A stretch of 64,000 bases of DNA from Euphorbia lathyris (taxonomy: Eukaryota > Streptophyta > Magnoliopsida > Malpighiales > Euphorbiaceae), in assembly GCF_963576675.1 (NCBI RefSeq), contig NC_088917.1, forward strand, positions 77,052,610 to 77,116,609, given 5' to 3'. Within the stretch, counting starts at the first letter, position 1. Every line of letters starts with the position of its first letter. The translations under genes were made by a program, and so were the position numbers. Below, one piece after another: positions 40,731-52,889 of the stretch. Under the pieces are notes generated by a model. The model saw only the letters and a list, made by a program, of their open reading frames with translations. It did not search any database and had not been told where the DNA came from.

Positions 40731-43167
40731 GGGTACTATTTTAGTAGTAAGCCTATAATTCCTAAGGATAACTTCTCCATAGTAAAATTTAGTTTCTAGG
40801 AACTTTCTTCAGCTTTTCAGTAAATTTGTCTCTGTAAACATGAAAAATCTTTTTCACTCTAATATTGATTGGACTTGGCACATATCATATCAAATGGCTA
40901 ATATGGTTGAGTGAAATATTGTTTTTGTAACCAAAATATTGTTGTTCTAATTGGTTAAAATCTGTATGCAATTATGATTTTCTCTTTCCAAGTTATGATG
41001 CACTACACTTGTCAATATTAGATGCAGCTATTTAAGAAAGCAAATGAACACCCTTAAATGAATAGAAGATATTGGTGTAATGCATATTTACACCCTTAAA
41101 CTTGGGAAGTCTTGTCTATTGGCACTCTGAACTTTTAAAATAATCTACCACACACCTATATTTGGCTTTAAAAACCTATCACACACCAACTATAGGTGTG
41201 TGATATGTTTTTAAAGCCAACTATGAGTGTGTGATAGATTATTTTAGAAGTTCACGGTGCCAATAGGCAAAACGTGCCAAATTTAAAGGTTTAAATATAC
41301 ATTAAGCCAAAATCCTTTTACTTAGTATTTGTTATTTAATGGGATGCCCCTCTTGGCTTCCTATCAGATGGTTAATGTAGATGTGCAAAGGAAAAAAAAG
41401 AAGAAAAAAGGAAATGTTTTGTTTCTGATCTTCTTTAGTTACCTGAAAGTGAAAAACAAAATATTACTACCGAAACAAGAGAAAAGGTTTGATAGAAAGA
41501 GGGAATTTTTTTATATTGGCTAGCCGTTGACATTTATTTCCCAGCAAAATATGGCAATCAATAGGTGAAAAGGATTGGGCAAAAAAAGTCTGAGGTTTAG
41601 TTGTGTTATGACGTTGTGATTTAGGCCTTAGTCATGATGCCATGTAGAAAGAAAGTTTCTGCTATGCATTCTTTTCCTCCCATTATAACCTGGGTTATTG
41701 ACTTTTTCATATTATTTTTTGGTTTGGTCTCTGGATCCATGTGCAAAATTTGATAGAACGGTGTCTTCAGTTTGTACATGAACCAGAGAGAAGTTGTGGA
41801 AACATTGTTAGCGCAGGCGAAAATTGAACCTGGCTTCACTGAACTTGGTAACTGTTCTAACAAAGTTAATGTCTCTTGAAACATTATACCATGTACTCTA
41901 AATGTTAACTTTTACCTATGGTGGGCACACACTCAATGTAGTCTATTACTACAAGACAAAGGGAATTGTGTGCCTCCTTTTCTGATGATGCCAAAGTGAG
42001 TTGATCAATTTAAAGTCAGTTGCAGGATGGACTGATTCCTATTTTTTTTCCCTGTATGGCCGTATATTGTTCCATTAATATTCCATCAAACAGTATTTGA
42101 TTAACTTTATCCCTTAAGAAACTGAAAATCTTCATTTGCCTTATTATTCTTTTAACGAGTAAAATTAGGTTCATGAGAAGTACCTGACCTGGACTGAATG
42201 TCTAAATGACGGGTAAGGATGAACGGTGCAATAATCCATGTCTTTGTTTCTACATTGGTTATTCTTCAATATTGAATTAATGCTTCGACTATATGTTTAG
42301 GTATATAATGTATTCTATTAGTTTTGTGGTAGAGTTTTTTAGTTTCAAAGTAGAATGAAAGTGGGATAAAATCAAATTGAATTGTGGATTGAGTTTATGA
42401 TTTGCTAGTCAACTTCTACGATTTACAATTCACAAGTCAACTTCTATAACTTTCTATAACAATTTCTTACCAAGCATAATAATAAATTTGTTTGCCTTCC
42501 AAATTATTTTGACTTGTTTAGAATTGCTATTTTCATGTTTGCCAATCGCTTCTCCTGCACTATCTTTTCCCCTATTTCGTTATTCTCTTTCATTTCTTGT
42601 GTCATTCTTGCTTCGTTTCTTGTTTCTTGCTTGCCCGTACAACATAAAGGGGACCATCAAAGACAACTGATAATTAGTGATATAGAGATGATTACCAATA
42701 GACCAGCTTTTAGATAATCCTTGTATTTTGAATGACGAATGAAAAAATGTTCCATTATGTAATATGTGAAAAAAGAGAAACTCTGAACATCTTGGAAACT
42801 ACTGTTTTATTTGAGATGCAATTGTGAAGATGGATGTATAAAGTTGGAAAATGATTTCTACTTATCACTTGCAATCTTATTTTTCTACTTGACACATGAT
42901 GTTGTAGTAGCTGGTGGTTATCTTGCTCGAGTTTTAGCATTCTGAGAATCGGAATAGCACATTTGATAATTGGTTTGATAATTGTAGATGAAATCTACTT
43001 TGAATTTTGATAGGGGGCAGCCAAAACTATGAGTTTATGTGTTTTTAGATGTTTGGTTTAATACATGAAAGAATTTGATTATGAAGCTTGTATTTTATGT
43101 GAATGGTTTTTGGACTAAGAAATTATTTGTACCAGGTTGTAAAAAGGTTAATTGAATTGTTAAGAGT
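40731..43167. other. Long stretch without recognised gene
   Basis: AT-rich, with a foldback MITE at 41,074-41,308 and no protein family I can identify. The minus-strand frame 41,621-41,884 (87 codons) and plus frames near 42,490-42,720 show no recognisable motif. The left end of the CACTA element must lie here or have been lost, but no matching terminus was found. Confidence 0.4.
41074..41308. mobile_element. Near-perfect foldback MITE
   Basis: About 235 bp that folds on itself. The left end GGTGTAATGCATATTTACAC and the right end in reverse GGCTTAATGTATATTTAAAC are similar. The inner arms CACACACCTATATTTGGCTT / AACTATGAGTGTGTGATAGA are complementary around a central CACACACCAACTATAGGTGT block. 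No clear target duplication. Non-coding. Confidence 0.7.
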
Positions 43168-46100
43168 ATGAAGAGTGTAAAAAACGGAAAGAAGTACGAG
43201 AGGAGATTACACCCGATACTTAAACCTCACCCACCTACCTTAAATGATTATTCCGATGAAGATACAATTTCCCAGCACTAAGTCAAGAAATGCCTACTTT
43301 AGATGCAAATCAAGGTAAAAAGATAACATTTTTTAATCATTTAACTTTTATTTTCCTATAATGGTGTATGATATTATATATGTTAAATTTTGTTTCATAG
43401 AGGGATGGAGATAAATTTTAAGAGGAAAGCAGGTACATGGTGCTGCTAACATTAATGAAACTAGAAATGCAGCTGCACAGACACCATCATCTATTGCGCA
43501 AATAAACGGTACATTATATTCAAGTTTTGATTTATTTTCTACGCTTGTATTTAATATGAATAAACTATTTATGATATCTAATAATTATTTTATTTTATCA
43601 ATTAAGATTTAAGAAATAAAAGAATTACATCGGCTAGTCCTCATACACGTGCTACTATTGATGATGAAGGCGTGCATTCTTCGCTACGTCGATCTACTCT
43701 CGGTATAGTTGCGGTTATTATAATTTTCATTTATTGAGTTTCTTTATAAATGTTTTTAAGAATGTATAATAACTCTTTGTTTGTTACATAATATTAGACA
43801 AAAAGAGGCATAATTTAAATAACAATGCTGATAATGAACTGGTTACCGAGATGGGTGCTCGTCACTTGCAAGGGTCTGACAATCCACAATCTGATAATCC
43901 CATTGATAATTATGAATCCAACTATCCTTGCCCATTAGACACAGAGATAAGCCCTGAAAATTCTGAAACTTTTCGAGGTTTGTTTCATTTTTAATTTAAC
44001 ATTTTTTAGCGCTTCATATGAAAAATTAGAATATCTTCATTCTTTTTTTTAAGTACTATTGTTACTTATTTTTAGGGAGATCAGTTGGTGGTAGGGGACC
44101 ATACAAAGGAATGGATCTCGACAAACTTGCTAATGGAAGGAAAAACAAATTAGTTGTTTTCATTCCACCCGGCAGATATTTTAGACCAATTGGGAAACAC
44201 TCTAATAAAGTATCATCATGGTTAGGATACTACGCAAGAATCTATGGACCTCCAACTGAGCCTTGGGATGAAATTGAAAAGAAGCACATGTCCCGTTTAT
44301 GGGCTATGGTTCAGGTAAATATCATTTTATGTACGACCAATTTTAAAAAATTGTGTATAATTGTTAAATTTTATTAAATATTTCATGAAATTACATATTG
44401 TACAGGACTATTTTGATGTTAGTACTGATAGCCCTGAAAAGTGGAAGAAGTGTGAAGAGTTAGGAAAGGTCGAGCATGACACGCCAGAAATGAAAAGGGC
44501 TAAGTTTGAGTACTTCTGTTTCTTTCAGATGAAGACAGCATATCGCAGATGTAAACATAAATTACATAGCCAATATCGCAAGTATACTAATGATGATGAA
44601 CGTTTGAAACATGTTCCTAAAGAACTATCTGCAGATGCTTGGAAAGACATGCTTAAAGTTTTTGGAAGCAAAGATTTTTAGGTAAATATCTAATGTTTTG
44701 TTTCATTTATTATGTGATGGTTAGTATGTATTATTTTCAGTTTAAATGAATGTTTTCTTACACATTACTTGTAGGAACGGAGTTATATTAATTCAACTAA
44801 TCGTGCTTCTCAAATAGTAGTTTCTTCAACTAGTTCAACCCCTTTTGCACAAGTAGAGTATAAAATGGTAAATATATAGGGCAACTCTTATCAATTATTT
44901 TTAAAAGTTTTGGCTAGTTCCTTTTAAGATGATTATACTATTAATGTTGAAAATGGATGAGGAATTAGGCGAATTGCCAAAGGCTTCTGATGTGTGGAAG
45001 GCCACTCATGGAATTATAGATGACCAAGGACAAAATACATTCCGTGATTCAGAATCAAGAAGAATTTATGTAAGTAATAGAACTTTTTAAGCAATTACAT
45101 TGGTAAACTTGTCAAACTAGATTAACCTTTGTTTCATAAGCTTATTTTATGTGTTTTTATTGATGTTGCAATTCTGAGTTACAAATATAATCATCAAAAC
45201 TGGTTGCTTTTCTTGTACTTGGTTGGCATGCCTGAAATGTTCTTATGACATTTTTAGATTCAGAATAAAATTTTGTTACTTGGTCATTTATCAATGTCTT
45301 AAGCATGAGTATCCTAACCATTATAATTACCATTATGGTTTAGGTAATTATTATTTTAGTATCAGAGAAACCAAAGTCTAATGTAGAACTCTGCATCTAA
45401 AGCATACTGGAGAACTAATGTACTAGTTTATATGGAATGTGCAGGTTGTGAACTTTATATAATGCTGAAATTTATTTTCTTAAATCTAAGGGATAAGGTA
45501 CTAAAATAAGCCTATGATTTTTGGGAAAATTTATATGTGTAATATCAATAACGTGTCTCGTTCTGTTATCGAGGCCTAAATTAGTACTATTTTGTATATG
45601 GAGCCTAAATTGATGCTTCTCCAAAAACCATAGGCCTATTTTGGTACCTTATCCCTGAATCTAATTTCAAGTGAAATCTCTATTATATATGAGCTAATGT
45701 TTATGATTGAGTTATGAGACAATTGGTGATTGATTGGCCTCTGACATTATATATGTTTGGGCTTCTTTTAGGTACTCTTTTTCTGACTAAGTGTGTTTCA
45801 TATCTTTATACTCGGTTTATTAAATTTCACTTATTTTACGTAATGCAGGAAGATATGAAAAGGGTTGAGGATCAACCAATAAATGATAATGAATCTATTC
45901 CCACACCAGATCATGTGCTACAACAGGTATTTGGAGTTAGATCGGGATATGTTCGTGGTAAGGGATTGGGATATAAAGCAAGTACTAGAGGAATGATGTC
46001 TAATGGTAAAAGTGATGAAGTTAATGCGCTTAAAAATGAGGTTGCAAGACTGACAGCTAAATTAAAGGCGCAAGAAGAACATAGAAAGGCGCAAGAAGAA

Positions 46101-46313
46101 CAAGAGCTGGAGAGACATCTGGTTTTTGAATCGTATTGCAGAAAGATGGAAGTAATGTTAAAAGAAAACAGTTCAAGGAGTACACAAAATACTTTGGTAA
46201 GTCCTTAATTAAAACACAATATTGCTTTTGAACTATATAATAAACCATATTGTTAATTGGGTGTTTTTGTTCTTACAATTTTATAGGAGGAAGAGATGCA
46301 AATGGACTTGTGA
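43168..46313 (+). pseudogene. CACTA TnpA-like gene (Ptta/En/Spm family)
   Basis: A multi-exon gene of the plant transposase Ptta/En/Spm type, which acts with TnpD in transposition and is thought to bind subterminal repeats. Proposed first exon: ATG at 43,168 (MKSVKNGKKYERRLHP). Exon near 44,077-44,313: RGPYKGMDLDKLANGRKNK, VVFIPPGRYFRPIGKHSNKV, WLGYYARIYGPPTEPWDEI. Exon 44,406-44,681: DYFDVSTDSPEKWKKCEELG, then FFQMKTAYRRCKHKLHSQYR and VPKELSADAWKDML. Later exons hold LPKASDVWKATHGIIDDQG and VFGVRSGYVRGKGLGYKAS, then a coiled-coil-like Lys/Glu-rich region (VARLTAKLKAQEEHRKAQEE). The last exon ends EEEMQMDL with TGA at 46,311. The codon at 44,679-44,681, exactly at an exon end before GTAAAT, is TAG; CAG would fit a normal junction. 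Also, the reading frame of the first exon hits a stop near 43,280 unless it is spliced or shifted. Confidence 0.65.
45489..45657. mobile_element. Foldback MITE in TnpA-like intron
   Basis: The left end AGGGATAAGGTACTAAAATA and the right end in reverse AGGGATAAGGTACCAAAATA are nearly identical over about 38 bp. Flanks share AATCTA (45,483-45,488 and 45,658-45,663). A longer, more decayed relative is at 51,272-51,550. Confidence 0.7.
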
Positions 46314-46878
46314 AGGTTATCAATTGATGGATTCATTAATTTTGAACTTGTTTGCTTTATTGATTAATATCGCTAGTTTATTACTTTTCAACATTGATAG
46401 GGATGATGTTTTTGGTTTAGGATGGATTTTTAAATGTTTTGATTTCAATTTACATAAGGTTTTAGATTCTGAATTTAATAAATTGCATAGTGGACTGATG
46501 AAAGTATCAGAAAGTTGTTTAGAGTAGGCTCTGTCTTGATTTCAAATAAAGTAGTTGTATGTATAAAGTCTAGACTATTTTAGCTAGGCAAGTAGGCTTT
46601 GTCTTATATAATGGTATTTCTAGTTAGCTAACTAAATGTAAAATGAGCCATGAAATGCAAAGATAAATTCACATGAAGCCCTTGATAGGTCAACTTCAAA
46701 TATAAATCTGGTTTACGTAAATTCCAGAGAAACTTTTTTTTCAAACCGTAAAAAATGCAATTTGAGACATTGATGGAATGAGTAACTCTTTTTGCTCAAT
46801 TTTTTGGTTTTTTGGTGCTTAGTTCTAATATCATATTTGACACTATGTGATTTAATTTCAGATTGGTTCATAAACGAT

Positions 46879-49800
46879 ATGAATATTGATAAGAGTTGGA
46901 TGTCTCTTGCCAATAGAAAAGATCGTAGTTACATTGAAGGAGTTGAGACTTTTTTGAAGTATGCGTATAGATTTAAATTGTTGACCGACGTGATTCAATG
47001 TCCTTGCAAAAAATGTAGAAATGTGGTTTATAATGATGAATCTACGATTAGATTTCACTTGTTGAAATTTGGAATTATGACCACATATACAGTTTGGTAT
47101 CTTCATGGTGAGTCTCCAAATGAAGAACGTGGTATCAATGAAGATCTGAATGACAATGATAATGATAATGATAATGAGTCGGATGATGATATGGTTGGAT
47201 TGCTCAATGATATATATGGTGTTGATAATGATAGTTTAGTTGGTAATGATTGTGACAGTAATAGTATGCTAGGGGAACCTAAAGGGGATGCTGGTGAGTT
47301 TTATCGATTACTAAATGAATATAAGGAGAAATTGCATTCAGGATGTGAACTCTCGAAATTGGCTACTATTGTCAAGTTACTTCACATGAAGAGTTTTCAC
47401 AGATGGACAAATAAATCTTTTGACGATTTACTTAGTTTATCAAGAGAGATAATACCGAATGGGAAACATACTATGCCTGAGTCATACAGTAGTGCAAAGA
47501 AATATATCCGCCGTTTGGGTCTTCATTATGAAAAATATGATGTCTGTCAAAATATGTGCACTTTATATTGGGGTCCATTTGCAAATGCAACTTCTTGTCA
47601 AATACGTGGGTTGTCTAGGTGGAAGTCTGGTGACAATTCAAACGATAATAAGAAAATTCCACACAAGGTCTTACGATATTTCCCATTAAAACCAAGACTG
47701 CAGAGGTTGTTTATGTGTACAGAGATGGCATCAAACATGCGGTGGCATAAGGAAAAGAGGGTTGATGATGGAATTATGAGGCACCCTGCTGACAGTCCTG
47801 CATGGAAATCATTCGATGATCAACATGAAATTTTTTCTAGTGACCCTCGTAATGTTAGAATGGGTTTGGCAACTGATGGTTTTCAACCTTTTGGAAACAT
47901 GAGCTCTCAACACAGCATTTGGCCTGTGATTCTAATACCTTATAACTTGTCTCCTTGGTTGTGCATGAAATAGTCAAACTTGATAATGTCGATGATTATA
48001 CCCGGTGAGCATAGTCCAGGAATGGGTATAGACATATTTTTGCAACCTCTAATTTCTGAATTGAAAGAGTTATGGGTTGATGGCGTGGAGACATATGATT
48101 CTCATAGTAAACAAAATTTTACATTACGTGCATCAATCATTTGGACTATCAATGACTTTTCGGCATATGCTGACTTATCGAGGTGGTCAACGAAAGGTTA
48201 TAAGGCTTGCCCTATTTGCCATAAGAATACTAGTGCTGAATACCTTCGTGCTTCAAAGAAGTTATGCTATATGGATCATAGGAGATTTTTGCCTCCCAAT
48301 CATAAATGGCGCAAAGATAGAAGGTCGTTTAATGGTTTAACAGAGATGAGAAAGAGGCCAACACCTTTATCAGGTCTAGATGTGTTAAAGGAATTCGACA
48401 ATTTCACTCAATTGCCATTCAATAAAGGCATCAAAAGGAAATATGATGCTTCAAATAGGTTTGAGAATTGGAGAAAAAAGAGTATATTTTTTGAGTTGCC
48501 TTATTGGAAGACACTTCTTATTCGCCATAATTTAGATGTCATGCATATCGAGAAGAATGTGTGTGATAATGTGTTGGGGACTCTGATGAAGATCAAAGGA
48601 AAAACTAAAGATACACTAAACAGTCGAAAGGACTTGGTTAACATGGGTATCAGGCATGGACTTCACCCGACCGTGGTTGGAGATAAAGTACGTGTCCCAA
48701 TTGCATGTTATGTGCTTTCTGAAAATGACAAAGTGGCTTTATGTAAGATGCTGGCTGAGTTGAAGACACCAGATGGATATTTATCAAATATATCTAGGTG
48801 TATTAACATTAAGGAACGTAAAATTTCTGGCATGAAAAGTCACGACTGTCATGTGTTCCTACAGAAGCTTCTTCCGATAGCCATTAGAGGGTTCCTACCA
48901 AAAGATGTTGTTGAGCCACTTATTGAGTTGAGTGCATTATTTCGTGATTTATGCAGTAAGAGCTTGGAAATGTCTGAATTGGATCGTCTTGAGAAGAAGA
49001 TTCCGTTAATTTTATGTAAATTGGAGAAAAAAATTCCACCTTCATTTTTCGATGTCATGGTGCATTTAGTTATCCACTTAGCATCTGAGGCAAAAATTGC
49101 GGGTCCTGTCCAATATCGGTGGATGTATTTTGTTGAGAGAGACTTGCATACGAAAAAACTAAACGTCCGGAATAAGGCAAAACCTGAGGGATCAATAGCA
49201 GAAGCATATATTGCATATGAATGCTTAACTTTCTGTTCAAGATATTTGGTAGGAATTGACACGATCTTCAATCAGAATCCTAGGAATTTTGATGGGATCG
49301 ATCAAAATGCAAATGGTATTGAGTTGGCAATATTTAGAAAAGCTGGACGACCATTAGGTAAAGATGATTTCAAATTGCTAACTGATGATTGGAAGCACAA
49401 GGCACATCTTCACATCCTCAACAACTGTGAAGAAGTGTGGCCATATGCCGAGTAAGTATCATATTTTTTATTCTAATAAATTATTATATTTTGTTTTTTT
49501 ATCTATTTATTCTTTATAATTTGCAATTGGTACATAAAGTATAAGAATTCATTGCCAAATATGAGTACTAGAGCGTTCAGGAAACGTTACAATGCAGAAT
49601 TTCCAAAATGGTTCCAGGATCATGTATGTGAATATATGTATGGATTATTATAATTTGCTTGAGGTTATGTCTCATTATTAGTCCATTTTTTTTAATAAAT
49701 TACATTTATATTATTGATGAACTTGCAGGTTTATGAATTAAATGAACATGATGTTGTTTTTAAGGATCTTATGAATCTTGCTTTTGGTCCATACCCACGC

Positions 49801-50508
49801 TACAAGAGTTACTCGGGTCATATTGTGAATGGCTATCGGTTTCATACTGTAAATCGTCAAATGAATCGCAAGAGTCAAAATTCAGGAGTCTTGTCTAGGG
49901 GTGATGATAGTTCTTGTGATAAAGAGTATTATGGGAATTTGATAGATGTTTGGGAGATCCAGTACTCAGGAATGAATTGTGTTTACTTATTCAAATGTGA
50001 ATGGTTTGATGTGAGCCATAAAGGAAGTGGATATATAGTAGATGATTTTTCAATCACAAGTGTCAAGGCCAATGGTCGATTAAAAACAAATGAGCCATTT
50101 ATTTTAGCTTCTCAAGCTGAACAAGTCTTTTATGTTCAAGATCCCAAAAAAATAAATTGGCTTATTGTGGTGAAAAATCATCCTAGGGACATATATAAAT
50201 TGCCTTTTCAATCACTAGAGGATATTTCTGAGAAAAATGAAGATGATGATGTTTTTCAAGAAGAAGAGATCACCGCTGATTTTCATGCAACAAGACCCAT
50301 AGACGAAGATGAAGCAATGGAGAATGAGGTTGGTTTTGGTTTTGAAGAAATACCTCTTCCAATTGCTAATCAAGCAGAAGAAACAATTCCAATTAATATT
50401 AATGATTGTGATGATGATGATGATGGTTACAGTCAACTTGAAACCGACGAAGAAGTTAGTGGTGATGAAGAGATTAACGTGATCAATGATGATGATGATG
50501 ATGATTGA
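46879..50508 (+). pseudogene. CACTA transposase TnpD (tnp2), one nonsense codon
   Basis: Start chosen at the ATG at 46,879 (MNIDKSWMSLANRKDRSYIE), the usual start of the transposase-associated domain; upstream codons in this frame look like intron or leader. Domains in order: transposase-associated domain with CPCKKCRN; tnp2-type transposase (SFDDLLSLSREIIPNGK, RWHKEKRVDDGIMRHPADSP, GLATDGFQPFGNMSSQHSIW); DUF4218 (GFLPKDVVEPLIELSALFRD, KIAGPVQYRWMYFVERDLHT); and, after two introns (about 49,452-49,541 and 49,625-49,729), DUF4216 (YYGNLIDVWEIQYSGMNCVY) with an acidic Asp/Glu tail. The TAG at 47,971-47,973, in MK*SNLIMSMIIPGEHSPG, interrupts the tnp2 domain; the frame is otherwise open on both sides. 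The small exon 49,542-49,624 encodes MSTRAFRKRYNAEFPKWFQD. Splice sites at the first intron are not clean, so boundaries are approximate. Confidence 0.82.
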
Positions 50509-51271
50509 AGGGGACAAAACATGACACTACTTTAAAGGGGAATAGAACATGATTGGTTGGTCCGAAGGTGCTAATTTTGATTCTTATTTGCTGCACAATC
50601 TTGAAATTTTGATTAATTACTGATGAAGTTCAATTATCATTTTCTATTTTAGAACACGGTGTTGCATATATTGGTAAACTAAATTAAAAGAAAAGAATGT
50701 TTAGAATAGGTTACCTATGTTAAAAAAAATAGTAGGTTACCTATTTTATTCCTCAATTAGATGTTGCATAAATAGAGAATTTGAATTTTAGACAAGTGTT
50801 TTGAGTATTAGAAATTTGATTCAGATTCTTGTTGTAGAATAGTCTTTTGTTTTTAGATTTCATATGTATGGGATTAGAATTTATACGCCTAAACTTTTTT
50901 TACTATAATTTGAATGCAAGAATCTTTTGAATTTACCTAGAAATTAGAATTTCATATGCATAATTTAGTGGACTAGCTAACTTGAATGAAATTATTTTGA
51001 TCAGGAAAAGATTAACGGTCCAAGAAGAAAGTAAGGAACTACTACTGAGAGGATTTATCTATGATGAGCTGGTGTTGTAGGTTAGTTTCTGTGTATATAA
51101 ATTGATGTCATTGTCTAACCATAGAACGTATCATGGGATATTAAACTAGAGCTGGAAATGCAATTTTATGCTTTTAACCTTTTGATGCTGAAGGGTTTTT
51201 ACATGGTTAATTTATGTGTTATCTGATGCTTGAATTAGAATATAGCTGTAATATTCATGTTATATTACAAG
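50509..51271. other. Region after TnpD, no gene
   Basis: AT-rich, presumably 3' untranslated and internal CACTA sequence. Nothing else recognised. Confidence 0.4.
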
Positions 51272-51550
51272 AATAAGGTACCAAAATAGGCTTATGGATT
51301 TTAGGGAAGTATGAATTTAGGCTCCACGTACAAAATAGCACCAATATATGTTTAACGTTTAAAAAATGGTACAAATTTAGGTCTGGATAACGGAACGAGA
51401 CACCTCAATTAGAACTTAACGGAGTAATAGGAATGACGTTTCCAATCCGTTCTTGATACCTAAATTGATACCTTTTTTAAACGTTAAGCCTATATTAATA
51501 CTATTTTATATGTGGAGTCTAAATTAATACTTTCCCAAAAACCCATTTTG
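51272..51550. mobile_element. Foldback MITE relative of 45,489-45,657
   Basis: Begins AATAAGGTACCAAAATAGGC. Inner arms contain TTTAGGCTCCACGTACAAAA and its near-complement TTTTATATGTGGAGTCTAAA. The right terminus is eroded. A central GGATAACGGAACGAGACACC block is shared, in inverted form, with the smaller copy (GTGTCTCGTTCTGTTATCGA). Confidence 0.6.
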
Positions 51551-51885
51551 TGACTCGAAAGATGTAACTAAACCTATGCTGCTGTGTCTATTTGAGTCAC
51601 CTGAAATTTAAAAATTCTGAATTCTTCCATTAATTATGCCTCTCTTCCAGCTTTGCGTAGTTCCTAATAATTACACTATGTATTAATTGTATTATTATTT
51701 CTATGTTGTTTTATTTATGACAGCATCCTACATTTCTTTCATTCAAAAGGCTAATGTTTCAATTAAATTGTAATCATTAACCCAACTGTATTCATTCTTT
51801 TTTTCAAGGTAAGTTTAACTTTTATTAATCAATCAGAGGATAAATCCTTGTTGATTATATCAGCAAATATATCAGCAAGTTAAAA

Positions 51886-51994
51886 CGGTAAAACATTAGA
51901 ATTAGACGTTTGTCATGCTTTCTTCAGTTAATAGGAATTGCGGTAAAACATTTGTAATTAGACGTTTGTCATGCTTTCTTCAGTTAATAGGAAT
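51886..51994. repeat. 55-bp tandem duplication
   Basis: CGGTAAAACATT starts at 51,886 and again at 51,941. The following ATTAGACGTTTGTCATGCTT and CTTCAGTTAATAGGAATT are repeated exactly with a 55-bp period. Confidence 0.9.
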
Positions 51995-52139
51995 TTTATT
52001 GAGGTTGTACTGTTTTAGATTAGAACTCTGCACTTCACTGCTTACTTGTTTAAGCTCAAGTAGCATCCTAAGCTCTGCACTTTGAATTTCATATTTTTCT
52101 CTCATAATGATATATAGCATTCTTAAAGGACATTTCTAA

Positions 52140-52880
52140 ACAAGGACGTTAGTCATCCTAAAATAATGGGGACAAAATAATGTCCCAGTAACGGGAATGA
52201 CAATTGTCCTTATGAACGGAGACGAAAATATTGTCCCTAAGAATGGGGACGACAGTTGTCCCTATGACTGGAGACGACAGTCGTCTCAAAGAACGGGGAC
52301 AAAATGATGTCCTTAATAACGGGGACGACAATCGACCTTATCAACATAGATGAAATGTTGTCCCTAGGAATAGGACGACAGTCGTCCCTATCAACGGGGA
52401 GGACATGTCGTCCCTAGGAACAGTGACAAAATGTCGTCCCTATCAATGGGGACAACATGTCGTCCCTATCAACGGGGACAAAATATCGTCCTTGTCAACG
52501 GGTACGATATGTCGTCCCTATCAACGGGGACGACATGTCGTCCCTAGGAGCAGGGACAAAATGTCGTCCCTATCAACAGGGACGACATGTTGTCCCTAGG
52601 AACAGAGACAAATTGTCGTCCCTAGGAACAAGGACAAAATGTCATCCCTAGGATCAGGGATGACTATCGTCCCTCTCAATGGGGACGATAGTCGTCTTTA
52701 AGAGCGGGGACGACAGTTGTCTCTCTAAACTGGGACGACATCATTTATTTCGTCCCCAATAGAATCAAGGACGGAGGAAACAAGGACAAAAATTGGGGAT
52801 GAAAAAATCGTCCTCAAAACTATAGGGGACAAATTTTTATGTTATTGGGGACGATTTTTTTCGTCCCTGAAACTCCTTTT
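52140..52880. repeat. CACTA subterminal repeat array
   Basis: Dense repeats of GTCGTCCCTATCAACGGGGA and GACATGTCGTCCCTAGGAAC, in both orientations, so many units form GTCGTCCC/GGGACGAC hairpins. Period is irregular at about 27 or 54 bp. In En/Spm elements the subterminal repeats are the TnpA binding region. The frames that seem open here (such as 52,405-52,599) only reflect the repeat. Confidence 0.8.
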
Positions 52881-52889
52881 TTTGTAGTG
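52860..52889 (-). promoter_or_regulatory. CACTA right terminal inverted repeat
   Basis: On the minus strand the element starts CACTACAAAAAAAGGAGTTT. The adjacent 3-bp flank is TAA. A partner end was not found. Confidence 0.75.

Larger units (their letters stand above)
43168..52889 (+). mobile_element. CACTA (En/Spm) transposon, left end unresolved
   Basis: Contains a TnpA-like gene (about 43,168-46,313) and a TnpD gene (46,879-50,508) in the same direction, then a repeat-rich subterminal region (52,140-52,880). The right terminus reads CACTACAAAAAAAGGAG on the minus strand and ends at 52,889. No matching CACTA start was found upstream, so the true left boundary is unknown. Each gene has one nonsense codon, so autonomy is doubtful. 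Confidence 0.8.

Noticed and set aside
41001..41010. CACTAC at 41,001 as left end of the CACTA element
   Set aside because: Only six bases match; the following sequence and the 3-bp flank do not agree with the right end, and no subterminal repeats follow.
41621..41884. 87-codon minus-strand frame
   Set aside because: No recognisable motif, no paired exon evidence, and composition like its surroundings.
50215..50517. 100-codon minus-strand Ile-rich frame
   Set aside because: Shadow of the acidic GATGAT repeats at the 3' end of TnpD.
52405..52651. Two 64-codon frames with repeating peptide
   Set aside because: They are translations of the CACTA subterminal repeat and resemble no protein.
52140..52880. 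CRISPR-like regular repeats
   Set aside because: Units are imperfect, occur in both orientations, have no unique spacers of even size, and lie next to a CACTA terminus in a plant genome.
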